Part shown: one piece after another, positions 1-12,263 of the stretch
Layout of the letters: each line of letters starts with the position of its first letter
How positions within the stretch are numbered: the first letter of the stretch is position 1
Source of the DNA: Hericium rajendrae
Taxonomy: Eukaryota > Basidiomycota > Agaricomycetes > Russulales > Hericiaceae
Reading direction: 5' to 3'
Length of the DNA stretch: 64,000 nt
Assembly: GCA_033439255.1 (NCBI GenBank)
Contig: CM065879.1
Location: forward strand, 4,160,501-4,224,500
Notes under the pieces: generated by a model
Seen by the model: only the letters and a program-made list of their open reading frames with translations
What the model was told of the DNA's origin: nothing
Databases searched by the model: none
Program-made: the position numbers and the translations under genes

Positions 1-1300
1 CTGTTGAGCTTTTTGTCTGCATTACACTCAATCGAAGACAAAGGTATATGCTCGTGGTAGTGCTAATGGAAAGGTGAATTCTGGAAAACAAGATAAGTTG
101 GTGCGAAAGAGATCCATAAAAATGCAATGTCGCATCGCTCACAAGTTTCATCAAGAAGAATCGTCGGTGCCGCGCCCGCGCTCTTGCCGTTTGTCGAGTC
201 CGGAGCGACGCGTTCGTCTTTCGGTTCAGCCCATCTAACTTGACGATGATGCTCTTGTGGCGTTCAGCGAGTCCGGACGAGAGGGCAGCTGGCCGCAGAA
301 TTGGGTTGCTGAAAGTTGTGTTAAGGATGGCTAAGGTCAGCCACGGATCTCAGAGACACGACGCAGGGGTTTTAGCGACAAGACACTCGCGAAGCAGCAG
401 CCTGCGAGAGAGAGAAAGCGACGAGAGCGGGAGGCTGCCCGCAAGACCGAAAGCCGGTAAGCGTTATCCCCGTTCGCGAAGCCATTAGAAACTCACCGGT
501 TTAATCCAACAGAGTCAAACGCATCTTCAGCAACCAAGAGCGGTGGCGACGGACCTGCAGAAATCCGTGAGCAACTCGTTTCCAAACGAGGATGAGAAAG
601 CGGATCTTACTCTGCAGAGTCCAGCGTCGTGGGAGCCCCCAACTTGCAGCGCGATGGACACCTGGAGAAGGCGAAGGGCCTGCCTGCTGTCTTGTCATCG
701 AACTTGACAATGATGCCCACCGCGTATCTTGTGGGCGCCGTATACAAGATGTTCAGCACCGGCACGCCCGAAAGACATGGGAACGGCAGACCGGAGGGCA
801 CGACAAGGTGCCATCGGCCTTCGCGCGCGCCACGTACTTGACGATGCTATATTTTGCGTGCATCCACGAAGAGTCGATTAGACGAGCGCAGTGCCTTCGA
901 CCCTCGGTAACTTGACGATGACGCCCTTGGCATCCATTCGTAGGCCCGGCTGGTTCGGAGATTAAGAACCTGCCGGAGATAAACAGTGGGGGAGGCAAGG
1001 TCCTGAAGACGAACTGTGCGCGGGGTGTGGTTTTTGGGGCAGTGTGGGAATGCGAGGGAGGCAAATGATTACTTATGTCTGCACGGATTCGTTGAAAGGC
1101 AGTCAGTAGCTGTATATGCTCGAGAAGAAAATCACTGACCTCTTCAACTTAGCCAGGAGAGCTACCACGCGAAAGATGCACGCACCCGACAAGGTCACGG
1201 TATGCAACCCGCCCGAGGTAACTCGACGACGAGGTCTTTGCCGTTCATTCGCATGCGCGGCGGCTGTGGGAGACGAGCAGTGGGAGAAGTAAGGATCCCG
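1..1300. other. No recognisable gene
   Basis: Only short overlapping open frames without family resemblance occur here. The stretch carries four copies of the AACTTGACGATGA motif and one intron-like GGTAAGC...ACTCACC segment near 455-500. It may be the decayed start of the module array that is clearer from 1300 onward. Confidence 0.5.
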
Positions 1301-4300
1301 AAAACGAACGCTCGGCCCAGGCGCCCAGGCGACGATCTGATACAAGTCGAAGGTAAGCAACGCCTCCAGAGATGTTTGAACGCGAAGACTCACCAATTAT
1401 GTCCATCCACGAATGAGCGTAGCCTAGGCGATCATTCACGAGGCGTTCATTCACGTGCCCACGACACGTTGGCATCCAATCGCAGGCACGGCGGCTTCGG
1501 GAGGTGGGCGGCGCGCTGACGGCGGGAGCGGGACTTGTCAGCGGAAATCCACGGATCTTCACGATCAGGAGTCCAGGAGTCCTTGCTCGATGTCCGGAGA
1601 ATGGGAAGGAGGCCCGCAGGACCGGCATCGCCGCCGCGAAGACAGTCGGTGACGCAAGGGTCCCGAATACGGACGCTCGGGCGATAATCTGATAGACAAA
1701 GGTAAGCAACACCTCCATGAAGGTTTGAATGCGAAGATTCACATTCATGCATTCAAAGCGACTTATCTTATGCTGCCATTATGCTGCTATTCACGCACCC
1801 ACGATGCGTACTTGACGATGACGCCCTTGGCGTTCAATCCAAGGTGCATGGATCGAAGCTATGGCAACACGTGGACGTCGAGAACGGGATTCCTCAAGCA
1901 GATATCCGCTGACCTCAACAGCTGAACTTCGAGCCCGCTCGCCGCAGGGCCACGATTCTTGGATTTTGGACAACAAAAACAGGTTAGTTTGGGTGTCAAG
2001 GTAAGCTTCGATTCGACTCGACTAAACGCGCGGCAACTTACAGATCACAGCATGTCGAACATGCACCAGCTTATGACCGGCACTCGCCACCACCTTTTCG
2101 ACATGAGAAGAGGCCCACCGGCATCCACAACTACGAAGTAAGCCTTGGAGGTGACGTTTCCGCTTGCCGCGGGACCTCACCGCCAGGAGTTCGACCGATG
2201 GTACCTGCATTTCGCGAGCGAAGGTGAGTTCAAGTTACATTCTTCAAACATCGTGGTATAAACTCACTTTGTCATGCAGGTCTTGCGATGGGCTGCACCC
2301 ATCGCGCGCGGACAACATCAGCGGAGGCCCGCTGACACGTACATCGAAACTTTATCCTTCGAGCGCGCTCGCCGCTCGGCACGGGCCTCGAATTCTCGGG
2401 TATTTGGACGAAACAAGCTTCCCTGTTATGGTACTGGTGAGTCCATATGCCTCGGCTAATCTCGTGGTAAATACTCACTGATAGTTCAGAGCACGGGCGG
2501 GGCTGCGCCCCGCACTCGCAGACAACGTCAGCGGAAGCTCGCTGATGCAAAGTTCGTCGACATGGTCTATGTACACCTGCTGCTCGGCGCGGGCGTTTTT
2601 ACCTGTCATCTTGGGCACAAAAAGGGGTTTTCTGGAAGCTCAGGTAAGTCACAAGCTTCCTCGCGTAATTAGAACTGAAAACGACTCACGGGCACACGGA
2701 ATCGCACTGCAGACAGCTTCAGAGCTCGTGCTGGCTTCGCCCGCCTCCTGCCAAGCGCGGGACCGACGCTGACTTCATAGGCATTCCTCTATGGACTAGT
2801 AGGCCGCTCGGCGCGGGCCACTGGATTCTGGAAATTTGGGGACGAAAACTCGTTTTCTGGGATGCCAGGTGAGCGTCAAAGGATCTCGGTTAATCAGGAG
2901 TGAAAATAGCTTACGGGGGATGTAAAAAGGCATGGTACAGTCCCGCCGAACCCGCGCCTTCCACCTGCGAATGCATCCGGTGGGCTGCGCCTGCCTCCCA
3001 TCAAGCAGGACCGTGAGCGTCGCTCAGCCGTAGGCTTTGTCCTATGGACCGATGGACCGGTAGGCTGCTCGGCACGGGCCTCTGAAACCTGGAATTTTGG
3101 GGCCGAAAGCTCGTTTTCTGGGAGTCCAGGTGAGTACTCTTTCAGCTCGCTAATTGCAATACACGATGACATACAATACACGATGACATACGGGGATGCA
3201 GGAATGCTGCGCACACGCTCGCAGACCTCGCCATACACCGCCCGATTGTATACGTGGGCCATGGTATCCAACGCCAACGTGACATGGAATGGACTGTGCT
3301 TGCTTGGCTGCACTCAGCAGTGCACAGGGGTTGTCGGGGCGAACCAAGCCGAGGCACGTGGTTGCCGCTCGGCGCGGGCCACTGAACTTTGAGATATCCA
3401 CGACAAAAACTGCATTTTTGAAATCCGTCGTAAGTGCTCATTTACCTTCGATCATTGCAATGAAAACGACTCACCCAGCCTCAGAGATGCATTGCATGGA
3501 CCTGCAAACCGAACGCGACGGACTGCATCGAATCCCGCTCGCAAATCCTTGCAGAAGATGCACATCGGCTGCCTGCGCAGCATGCAATGTGCAGTGTGCC
3601 GTGCTTGCTAGGCTCCGCTCAGCAGCGCGCAGAGGACAACAGGGCGAACAAGGCCCCAAGAACTTCGAAAGGCAGCCTACGAGTGTAGGTACCGCTCGGC
3701 GCGGGCCACTGGACTTTGAAAACTCGGCAGCAGAAGTGGGTTTTCTGAGAGTACAGTTTAGTGCTCATGAAGCTCGGCTAATTACAAAGGGAACCAGCTT
3801 ACTGGGATGGAAAAGGCATCACGTATACGGGAGAACTCGCGCGACCCTCCCCGCAACAGCGTACTTTGGGGATAGCAGTCACGGGGTTATGCGGCGCTTC
3901 GTCCAGCGCCTGCTCGCACGATGTCGGTGTCGACGAAAACTGATCCATGGATCAGTTACGCGTATGTCACTCGCCACCAGCTGCGAACCTCGGAAACTTC
4001 TCCACAAAAGGCTGAAATTCATCTTCAGATGAGTACGAGATCGACCCTTGTTCAATGAATCACTAAACACGTACATTTCACCATAAATCCTCATCCTCAC
4101 TCGCTGCGCACAGGCATCTCCGGCATCTACCGTGACAAACATCGTTCAAGCTGAACTTCATCTGGCATGGGCATTTGGATAATAGCCAGCTTGTTCGAAT
4201 GACGGGTCTAACGAGCTGCGTTGCTGTGCTCTTGCATTACGGTGGGCATAGCTGGAAGCAGATGCGAAGCCGGTGAGTAGGTGGGCCATGATGCAGATAA

Positions 4301-6502
4301 TTGCAAATACCCTCGCACCATGAACTGTGTAACTGTGTGACACATGGTATGGCCATGCTGTCAACAAGCTTCGCATCGACGTCCTCTCGTTCTGCAGCGA
4401 CACCCAAATTTTAAGATCTCACAATGTCGGTGCTCAGACAGATAATCACGGCGACATCAAACTTGATGATGATGCCCGAGGGTATCACCATACTTCTCTG
4501 GTGAGTCTGGGTGGTCTCAGGCTGTCGAAATGTGCATTTTGAATTGTGATGCCGGCTGCAGCAGGCATTGATGTTGCAACCTGTCGACAGTGCTGACCTT
4601 GACTGCAGAGAAAATCTCAGTGCTGGTGTCGTACAAGGTAAAGAAATCACCTACTCAAGTTACTCATGTGATGTATTGGCAGACCCTTATCGAGGAGAAC
4701 GAGGGCAGCGGGAAATGGAGGGTTCGAGCAAAGCTGGGTTGAGGAATGGGGGGAGCGGAAGGGCAGAGATAAGTCCGAGCCCCTGCTTATATCGATCCAC
4801 GCGGAGGATCCCCTCTTCCTCCGCGCCCTGTGCCGGTGTACGAATGCAGTTGTCCGACGGCCATCACAGTGTCCGGAATTGGGTAGCCGTGATGCGAATG
4901 TGAGCACACAACGTCTGAACTGGCAGGTGGAGGCATGATAGCCGGCCCGGCACGTAGTAGTCCGCGCCAGACAGAATTGTGGTAGTCCGCGCCAGACAGA
5001 ATCAGCCTTCACGACCAGGCGCATCTGTGCGGTCTCGAACTTGACGATGATGGCGTGGTGGACTATCAGTGCGGCACGGCATAACCAACAGTACGAAGTC
5101 CCGGTGAGTACAACTTTTGCTCATCTAGTATCTCAATAAAAACTTACCTTGCAGTGCAGATCTCGTGATGGGCACAGCACAGCTGGAGCGAGTGGAACAC
5201 ATAAGTATAGAACACAGCGAGGTCATCCCAGGCATCCTGTACATCGATCAAATCCAGCTTCTCCGCCCATGCTGAACCCGTCTGCCGAGCCACATCCCAT
5301 CCGGGATCTCCCTGTCAACAATTGCACCACACCTGCTCGACCGAGATTAAGGACACGCCGACGCGTACATTCACCTCCATGCTGGGCGGCGCGCTCACCC
5401 GAAGCCCGAAGCCCCGCCCTCCCCCGAAGCCCGAAGCCTGCGAACGCACATCGAAAGCACTGCCAGAAGTGCCGGCGGGTGGGGGCTTAGGCCGATGATG
5501 AAGTCTTGCCGCTCAAGTTGGAGCCGTGATTTCAGCCCGGCAATGTTGATAGCAATGGTACTATGCCAAAGGTTGGTAACGTGTGAGACAATTGCTTGGA
5601 GGACAAAGGGTGATTCGGTGTGCTCGAAGGAGAAGCAGAGGCGGCAGAAGCAGGAGGCTGAGACAGCTGTTGAACGAGTCAGAGGAAACATGAAAGGGAA
5701 GGAGGTAAGGGGCAAGTGCAGTTGCATACCACGGGTACCATGACGAACACATATTGCCCTTGACAGACAGATACTATGACGAACAGATATTGGCCTCGAC
5801 CAGCCCCGAGAGGACAAAGGAGCTGGCTTCGCATAGCACGACCTGAGGCACAAATTGAACATGAGTGAGAGTCGGAAGTCATGCATCATGCCCAGTGAGA
5901 ATCCCGGCTGATGACTACGATTTAGACCGATTTGTACCGATTCGAAGCAAGTTCAGCTAAGGAGTACGATTCAAATCAAATCTGAGCGAACGGTCGAATA
6001 TTTGACATGCAAGCACTTCCCGATTGGGATGGTGATACAGTGTGTTGCTCAACACAACACGCACTCAACTGCACTCAACACGTCGCGAAGTCGAGACACA
6101 CGCTTCCCTCACAACCAAGCTGCGTATAGCTCACACATCCGACTTGTTACAACACCCTCTCACATTCCAGCTTGCCCACCCGCTCAATTTGTGTCTGTTT
6201 GCATGACACCATCGAGCTGTCGCTGCTGTCACATATACTGTAGTCCTTTTCATCGCATCCGACTTAGCAGAATTCCCTTTCCCTTCGACTCCCATCTAGC
6301 TAGGCTGTGGTTCCCTATCGCGCCAAGGGCGTCAATGTCAAAGCAGATGATTGCATGCGCATGCGCCGTTCCCGCCGACATTCCCCACGTCATGGCGATC
6401 TGTTGGGTGCCGCGAAGGGATGGTGGGTGCTGCGAAGGGATGGCTCCGTCGCTGCGACGGAGAGCCTGCGCCCGGGGCGCATCTAACTTGACGATGACGC
6501 CC
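237..6502 (+). repeat. Dispersed short motif family (AACTTGACGATGATGCCC-like)
   Basis: Near-identical 14-18 bp copies of AACTTGACGATGAYGCCC occur in the same orientation at 237, 701, 835, 909, 1220 (weaker), 1809, 4459, 5037 and 6485. At 909 and 1809 the similarity continues into CTTGG and a following ATTCG/AATCC tract, so these are remnants of a longer unit. No promoter or protein motif is recognised. All copies lie before the foldback element, within the same stretch as the module array. Confidence 0.6.
1300..3830 (+). repeat. Diverged tandem array of modules with intron-like segments
   Basis: Successive modules repeat the same layout: a GC-rich part ending in a block like GCTCGGCGCGGGCCACTGGA followed by TTTTGGGGACGAAAA-CTCGTTTTCTGGGA, then CAGGTRAGT, then 45-60 nt with an AACTCAC or GCTTAC box, often with a later GCAG. 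The GC-rich block recurs near 2375, 2578, 2803, 3063, 3366 and 3693; GTAAG/GTGAG starts lie near 1350, 1701, 2000, 2221, 2434, 2644, 2867, 3129 and 3429. Spacing rises from about 190 to 330 bp. Splice-like signals are better conserved than any reading frame, and no protein family is recognisable. It could be a decayed multi-exon gene, a non-coding spliced RNA or a degraded repeat. Confidence 0.6.
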
Positions 6503-6672
6503 GCGTGGAGCAGGCTGCTCTTTTGGGCGTTGTGCCGTTCGTCGGTCGCGCAGCGCGAGGGCTGTCTAGTGCGTTTGGGCGCCGAGATCGGGGCGGGGCG
6601 AGGCGCGAGATGGGCATGGAGAACAAGTTCTGTGATCTATGGTCAGTGCTGCGGCTACCTTCAGAGTATGTT
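3831..6672. other. No supported gene; scattered module remnants
   Basis: A further intron-like segment at 5100-5155 (CCGGTGAGTAC...AACTTACCTTGCAG) closely resembles the one at 2221-2280, including the following TCTYGYGATGGGC, so the module family extends to about 5.2 kb. Motif copies lie at 4459, 5037 and 6485. Open frames at 5149-5490 and 6002-6691 are Pro/Arg/Cys-rich in composition and match nothing I know. Confidence 0.45.
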
Positions 6673-6759
6673 CAGTCACTTAGTGCATTGAGGGAATGCC
6701 AGGCGAGCTTGACAAAGTGCCATTGTTGATTGGCCATCCTGCGCTGGCCCGTCCATCAC

Positions 6760-8095
6760 AATGTAGCAGTCATCCAATGACAGGCCTGTCCTTCCTATGT
6801 ACCAATGAGTCATTGTCCGGCCTCTAGTCATTTAATCTGTAGTGTCCATTCATCATTGACCGGCCTGTCCTCTGATGTCCATTGGATCATTGGCTGGCCC
6901 ACTTGATCCTGCGGGATATCAGTTGCTCGGCCCGTCCTCTACCATCCATTGGGTCATTGGCTGGCCCATCCCCTTATAATGTCTACTGGTCATTCATCAT
7001 TGATGGGCCCGTCCTCTGATGTCCATTGGATCATTGGCTGGCCCATTTGATCCCACGGGATATCAGTTGCTCGGCCCATCCTCTACCATCCATTGGGTCA
7101 TCAACGGGCCTGTCCCCTTATAATGTCTACTGGTCATTCATCATTGATGGGCCCATCCTCTGATGTCCGATGGGTCATTGGCTGGCCCTCTCGATCCCGC
7201 GGGATATCAGTTGCTCGGCCTGTCCTCTACCGTCCATTGGGTCATTAGCTGGCCCATCTCCTTATAATGTCTACTGGTCATTCATCATTGACCGGCCTGT
7301 CCTCTGACATCCATTGGATCATTGGCTGGCCCACTTGATCCCGCGGGATATCAGTTGCTCGGCCCGTCCTCTACCGTCCATTGGGTCATTAGCTGGCCCA
7401 TCCCCTTATAATGTCTACTGGTCATTCATCATTGATGGGCCCGTCCTCTGATGTCCATTGGATCATTGGCTGGCCCATTTGATCCCGCGGGATATCAGTT
7501 GCTCGGCCTGTCCTCTACCGTCCATTGGGTCATTAGCTGGCCCATCCCCTTATAATGTCTACTGGTCATTCATCATTGATGGGCCTGTCCTCTGATGTCC
7601 AATGGGTCATTGGCTGGCCCTCTCGATCCCGCGGAATGTCAATTGCTCGGTCGGTTCTCTACCATCCATTGGGTCATCGACGGGCCTGTCCCCTTATAAT
7701 GTCTACTGGTCATTCATCATTGACGGGCCCATCATCTGATGTCCGATGGGTCATTGGCTGGCCCTCTCGATCCTGCGGGATATCAGTTGCTCGGCCCATC
7801 CTCTACCGTCCATTGGATCATTGACAGGTCCGTCCTCTTACAATTTCTACTGGTCATTGGGTCATTGGCTGGCCCATCCTCTTACAATACCACTGCATAT
7901 TCATCATTGACTGGCCCGTCCTCTGACATCCAATGGATCATTGGCTGGCCTGTCCTTTAACAATGTCTACTGTACATTCATCATTGACGGGCCCATTCTC
8001 CACTGTCTAATGGGTCATTGGCTGGTCCACTTGATCCTACAGGTTGTCAATTGCTCGGCCCATCCTCCACTGTCCAATGAGATGTTATTGGATCT
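6760..8095. repeat. 144-bp tandem array, left arm
   Basis: The block CCCTTATAATGTCTACTGG or its diverged equivalent recurs at 6971, 7115, 7259, 7403, 7547, 7691 and 7835, exactly 144 bp apart each time. Each unit carries GGCCCRTCCTCTGATGTCC and, once per unit, a GATCCCGCGGGATATCAG palindrome or its degraded form. Copies differ by scattered substitutions and flanking units are more diverged. 144 is a multiple of three, which keeps some frames open (for example 7555-7824), but no conserved protein results. Confidence 0.9.
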
Positions 8096-9360
8096 CATGG
8101 AATCCTGCCAGACTCTATCTTAGATGTTTTCAGATCCCATGTGATCCCACAGGATTCTGTTTTAGACATTTTCAGATCCCATGAGATCCTGTGGGATTCT
8201 ATCTTAGACATTTTTGAATCCCATGAAATTCCACAGGATTCTGTTTTAGACATTTTTGGATCCCATGGAATCTTGTAGGATTCTGTTTTAGACATTTTTG
8301 AGAATCCCGCGGGATTCTCTTTTGGACATTTTTAGATCCCATGGGATTTTGTTTTAGACATTTTCAGGGATCCCGTGGGATTCTGTCTTAGACATTTTCT
8401 GACTGCATGAAATCCCGCAGGATTTTGTTTTAAACATTTTTAGAGATCCCGCAAGATTCTGTTTTGGACATTTTTGGATCCCATGGGATCCCATGAGATT
8501 TTGTTTTAGACATTTTTAGGGATCCCGCAGAAATTTGTCTTAGACATTTTCTGACTGCATGAAATCCCGTGGGATTCAGTTTTAGACATTTTCGGAGATC
8601 CCGCGGGATTCTGTCTTAGTAGACATTTTCTAACCACATGAAATCCCACGAGATTTTGTTTTAGACATTTTTAGGGATCCTACGGGATTCTGTCTTAGAC
8701 ATTTTCTGACTGCATGAAATCCCGCGGGATTCAGTTTTAGACATTTTCGGAGATCCCGCGGGATTCTGTCTTAGTAGACATTTTCTAACCACATGAAATC
8801 CTACGAGATTTTGTTTTAAACATTTTTAGGGATCCCACGGGATTCTGTCTTAGACATTTTCTGACTGCATGAAATCCCGCGGGATTCAGTTTTAGACATT
8901 TTCGGAGATCCCGCGGGATTCTGTCTTAGTAGACATTTTCTAACCACATGAAATCCCACGCAATTCTGTCTTAGACATTTTCAGGTATCTCGTAGGATTC
9001 TATCTTAGACATTTTTCGACCACATGAAATTCTGCGGAATTCTGTTTTAGATGTTTTCAGATCTCATAGGATCTTGTGAGATTCTGTTTTAGACATTTTT
9101 AGATCCCATGAGATTCTGTCTTAGATATTTTCAGATCACATGAAATCTCACAGACTCTGTCTTAGACATTTTTGGATCTCATAAAATCTTGTCTTAGATG
9201 CTTTTAAATTTCATAGGATCAAATTATATGAGATGTTGTTTTAGACACTTTCAGATCCTATCATGGGATATTACAGGATTCTGTTTTGGATAATCTTGTG
9301 AAATCTCATCTTAGACACTTTTGGATCTTATGGAATTCTGTAGAATTCTGTTCTATAGAC
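8096..9360. repeat. Short-period tandem array with about 155-bp higher-order unit, left arm
   Basis: A 35-80 bp theme (GATCCCGCGGGATTCTGTCTTAGACATTTT, with variants) repeats throughout. In the middle it forms a higher-order unit: GATTCAGTTTTAGACATTTTC starts at 8573, 8728 and 8883, 155 bp apart. Toward the centre, copies lose CCCGCGGG to CCCATGGG, CCCACAGG or CCTGTGGG and become AT-rich. The mirror copy lies at 10231-11130. Confidence 0.9.
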
Positions 9361-10230
9361 TTTTGCTTCTCACATTAGCAAACATGGTCATTTTTCTGAC
9401 TCATTGACAGTGGTCTGACTCATCTAAAAGTAGTCTGACTTATGCAAATCAGACCATTGTCAGTGAGTCAGAAAAATGGTCATCTTTGCCTATCTCAGAT
9501 ATATTTATCTAGAAATTCAATCTGAGATACCAGAATAGCAAAGTAACAAGTGATATGTAAAAATAGTGATATGTGTCTTGAAGTGTAGTACAATGTCATC
9601 TGAGTGGTAAACAAGTGGTCTGACTGTCATAGCTGTCCTGGCTCACTTGCAAACTGCAAAATACTGGATAAAATGCTTTGTGTAAAACAAAAATTTGTAA
9701 ATATCTCAGTTAGTTCTGATCCAATTGATATAAAAATGTTACTATATGAAAGGTCCTGAAAAACCTGCATCTAATCCAATATATTGCTAAACATATTCTC
9801 CAATTGAACCATAAAAAACTGCAATATACTGATTTGTACAATTTTTAAGTATAATATTTGTATCATGACCTCAACCAGTCCTTATATAACTTAATGCATG
9901 TTACCTTCAATTAGATATTAAGAAATCATCTATCAAAGAGTACATATAGTTGTTTAAGCACACATTTTCATATTTGGCAGTTAATATAAATAAAAAAGTG
10001 TTACATTTGAATTCAGCTCACAAAATGAAGCAAATGTATATAGATATATTGTATAGTTAAGTACTAAACTTGGCATAATTGCTTATAGAACAATTTGGAT
10101 GTCACATCTAAGCATAGCTTGAGATTCTTGGATAATTGCCAAATTGATAAATTACCATTGGATCTCATAAGATGACACTAAATCAGCATTTTGCAAAATA
10201 TCATGGTAACTCAGGTGAAACCTTATAAAT
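9361..10230. other. AT-rich centre of the foldback element, with a hairpin
   Basis: This non-palindromic spacer is strongly AT-rich against the GC-balanced window and has no open frame worth calling. At its left edge, 9389-9416 and 9451-9478 form a 28-bp inverted repeat (CATTTTTCTGACTC...) with two mismatches and a 34-nt loop. It may be the remnant of the original element body. Confidence 0.7.
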
Positions 10231-11130
10231 TTCAAAAGTATCTAAGACAAAATCCTACAAGACTTGATCTCATGAAATCCAAAAGCATCTAAGTCAAGAT
10301 TTTATAAAATACAAAAAATATCTAACATAGAGTCCTACAAGATCCTATGAATCTGAAAACATCTAAAACATAATCTTGCAGAATTTTATGTAGTCTGAAA
10401 ATGTCTAAGACAGAATTGCGTGGGATTTCATGTGGTTAGAAAATGTCTACTAAGACAGAATCCTGCGGGATCTCCGAAAATGTCTAAAACTGAATCCCGT
10501 GGGATTTCATGCAGTCAGAAAATGTCTAAGACAGAATCCCGTGGGATCCCTAAAAATGTCTAAAACAAAATCTCGTGGGATTTCATGTGGTTAGAAAATG
10601 TCTACTAAGACAGAATCCCGCGGGATCTCCGAAAATGTCTAAAACTGAATCCCACAGGATTTCATGCAGTCAGAAAATGTCTAAGACAAATTTCTGCGGG
10701 ATCCCTAAAAATGTCTAAAACAAAATCTCATGGGATCCCATGGGATCCAAAAATGTCCAAAACAGAATCTTGCGGGATCTCTAAAAATGTTTAAAACAAA
10801 ATCCTGCGGGATTTCATGCAGTCAGAAAATGTCTAAGACAGAATCCCACGGGATCCCTGAAAATGTCTAAAACAAAATCCCATGGGATCTAAAAATGTCC
10901 AAAAGAGAATCCCGCGGGATTCTCAAAAATGTCTAAAACAGAATCCTACAAGATTCCATGGGATCCAAAAATGTCTAAAACAGAATCCTGTGGAATTTCA
11001 TGGGATTCAAAAATGTCTAAGATAGAATCCCACAGGATCTCATGGGATCTGAAAATGTCTAAAACAGAATCCTGTGGGATCACATGGGATCTGAAAACAT
11101 CTAAGATAGAGTCTGGCAGGATTCCATGAG
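10231..11130. repeat. Short-period tandem array, right arm (mirror of 8096-9360)
   Basis: This is the reverse complement of the left inner array, with AAAATGTCTAAGACAGAATCC units and GATCCCGCGGGATCTCC palindromes. It has fewer higher-order copies than the left arm. Confidence 0.9.
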
Positions 11131-12180
11131 ATCCAATAACATCTCATTGGACAGTAGAGGATGGGCCGAGCAATTGACAACCTGTAGGATCAAGTGGACC
11201 AGCCAATGACCCATTAGACAGTGGAGAATGGGCCCGTCAATGATGAATGTACAGTAGACATTGTTAAAGGACAGGCCAGCCAATGACCCATTGGATGTCA
11301 GAGGACGGGCCAGTCAATGATGAATATGCAGTGGTATTGTAAGAGGATGGGCCAGCCAATGACCCAATGACCAGTAGAAATTGTAAGAGGACGGACCTGT
11401 CAATGATCCAATGGACGGTAGAGGATGGGCCGAGCAACTGATATCCCGCGGGATCGAGAGGGCCAGCCAATGACCCATCGGACATCAGATGATGGGCCCG
11501 TCAATGATGAATGACCAGTAGACATTATAAGGGGACAGGCCCGTCAATGACCCAATGGATGGTAGAGAACCGACCGAGCAATTGACATTCCGCAGGATCG
11601 AGAGGGCCAGCCAATGACCCATTGGACATCAGAGGACAGGCCCATCAATGATGAATGACCAGTAGACATTATAAGGGGATGGGCCAGCTAATGACCCAAT
11701 GGACGGTAGAGGACAGGCCGAGCAACTGATATCCCGCAGGATCAAATGGGCCAGCCAATGATCCAATGGACATCAGAGGACGGGCCCGTCAATGATGAAT
11801 GACCAGTAGACATTATAAGGGGATGGGCCAGCTAATGACCCAATGGACGGTAGAGGACGGGCCGAGCAACTGATATCCCGCGGGATCAAGTGGGCCAGCC
11901 GATGATCCAATGGATGTCAGAGGACAGGCCAGTCAATGATGAATGACCAGTAGACATTATAAGGAGATGGGCCAGCTAATGACCCAATGAACGGTAGAGG
12001 ACGGGCTGAGCAACTGATATCCCATGGGATCAAGTGGGCCAGCCAATGATCCAATGGATGTCAGAGGACAGGCTGATCAATGATGAATGGACACTACAGA
12101 TTAAATGACTAGAGGCCAGACAATGACCCATTGGTACATAGGAAGGGCAGGCCTGTCATTGAATGACTGCTACATTGTGA
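11131..12180. repeat. 144-bp tandem array, right arm (mirror of 6760-8095)
   Basis: The mirrored block CATTATAAGG or its diverged equivalent recurs at 11379, 11523, 11667, 11811 and 11955, again exactly 144 bp apart. The last stretch before 12180 mirrors the unique outer tract of the left arm. Confidence 0.9.
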
Positions 12181-12263
12181 CGGACGGGCCAGCGCAGGAT
12201 GGCCAATCAACAATGGCACTTTGTCAGGTTCACCTGGCATTACCTCAATGCACTAAGTGACTG

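Larger units (their letters stand above)
6673..12263. mobile_element. Foldback element: giant inverted repeat with nested tandem arrays
   Basis: The left end (6673, CAGTCACTTAGTGCATTGAG) is matched by its reverse complement ending at 12263. Inward the two arms continue as mirror images: first a unique tract of about 150 bp (ATTGGCCATCCTGCGCTGGC), then a 144-bp array, then a 155-bp-type array, then a non-palindromic AT-rich centre at about 9361-10230. The arms differ mainly in array copy number, so the left arm is about 0.6 kb longer. A 66-codon open frame in the left arm (8095-8295, minus) has an identical copy in the right arm (10929-11129, plus). No transposase is present, so it would be non-autonomous. 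Outside the CAGTCAC ends only a TT dinucleotide is shared, so no target duplication is proven. The superfamily is unknown. Confidence 0.8.

Noticed and set aside
6002-6691. 229-codon frame as a gene
   Set aside because: It has a Cys/His/Pro-rich composition, no recognisable domain, and runs into the foldback terminus.
7555-7960. Tandem-repeat protein gene in the 144-bp array
   Set aside because: The open frames follow from a repeat length divisible by three. They break at diverged units and have no start context or family.
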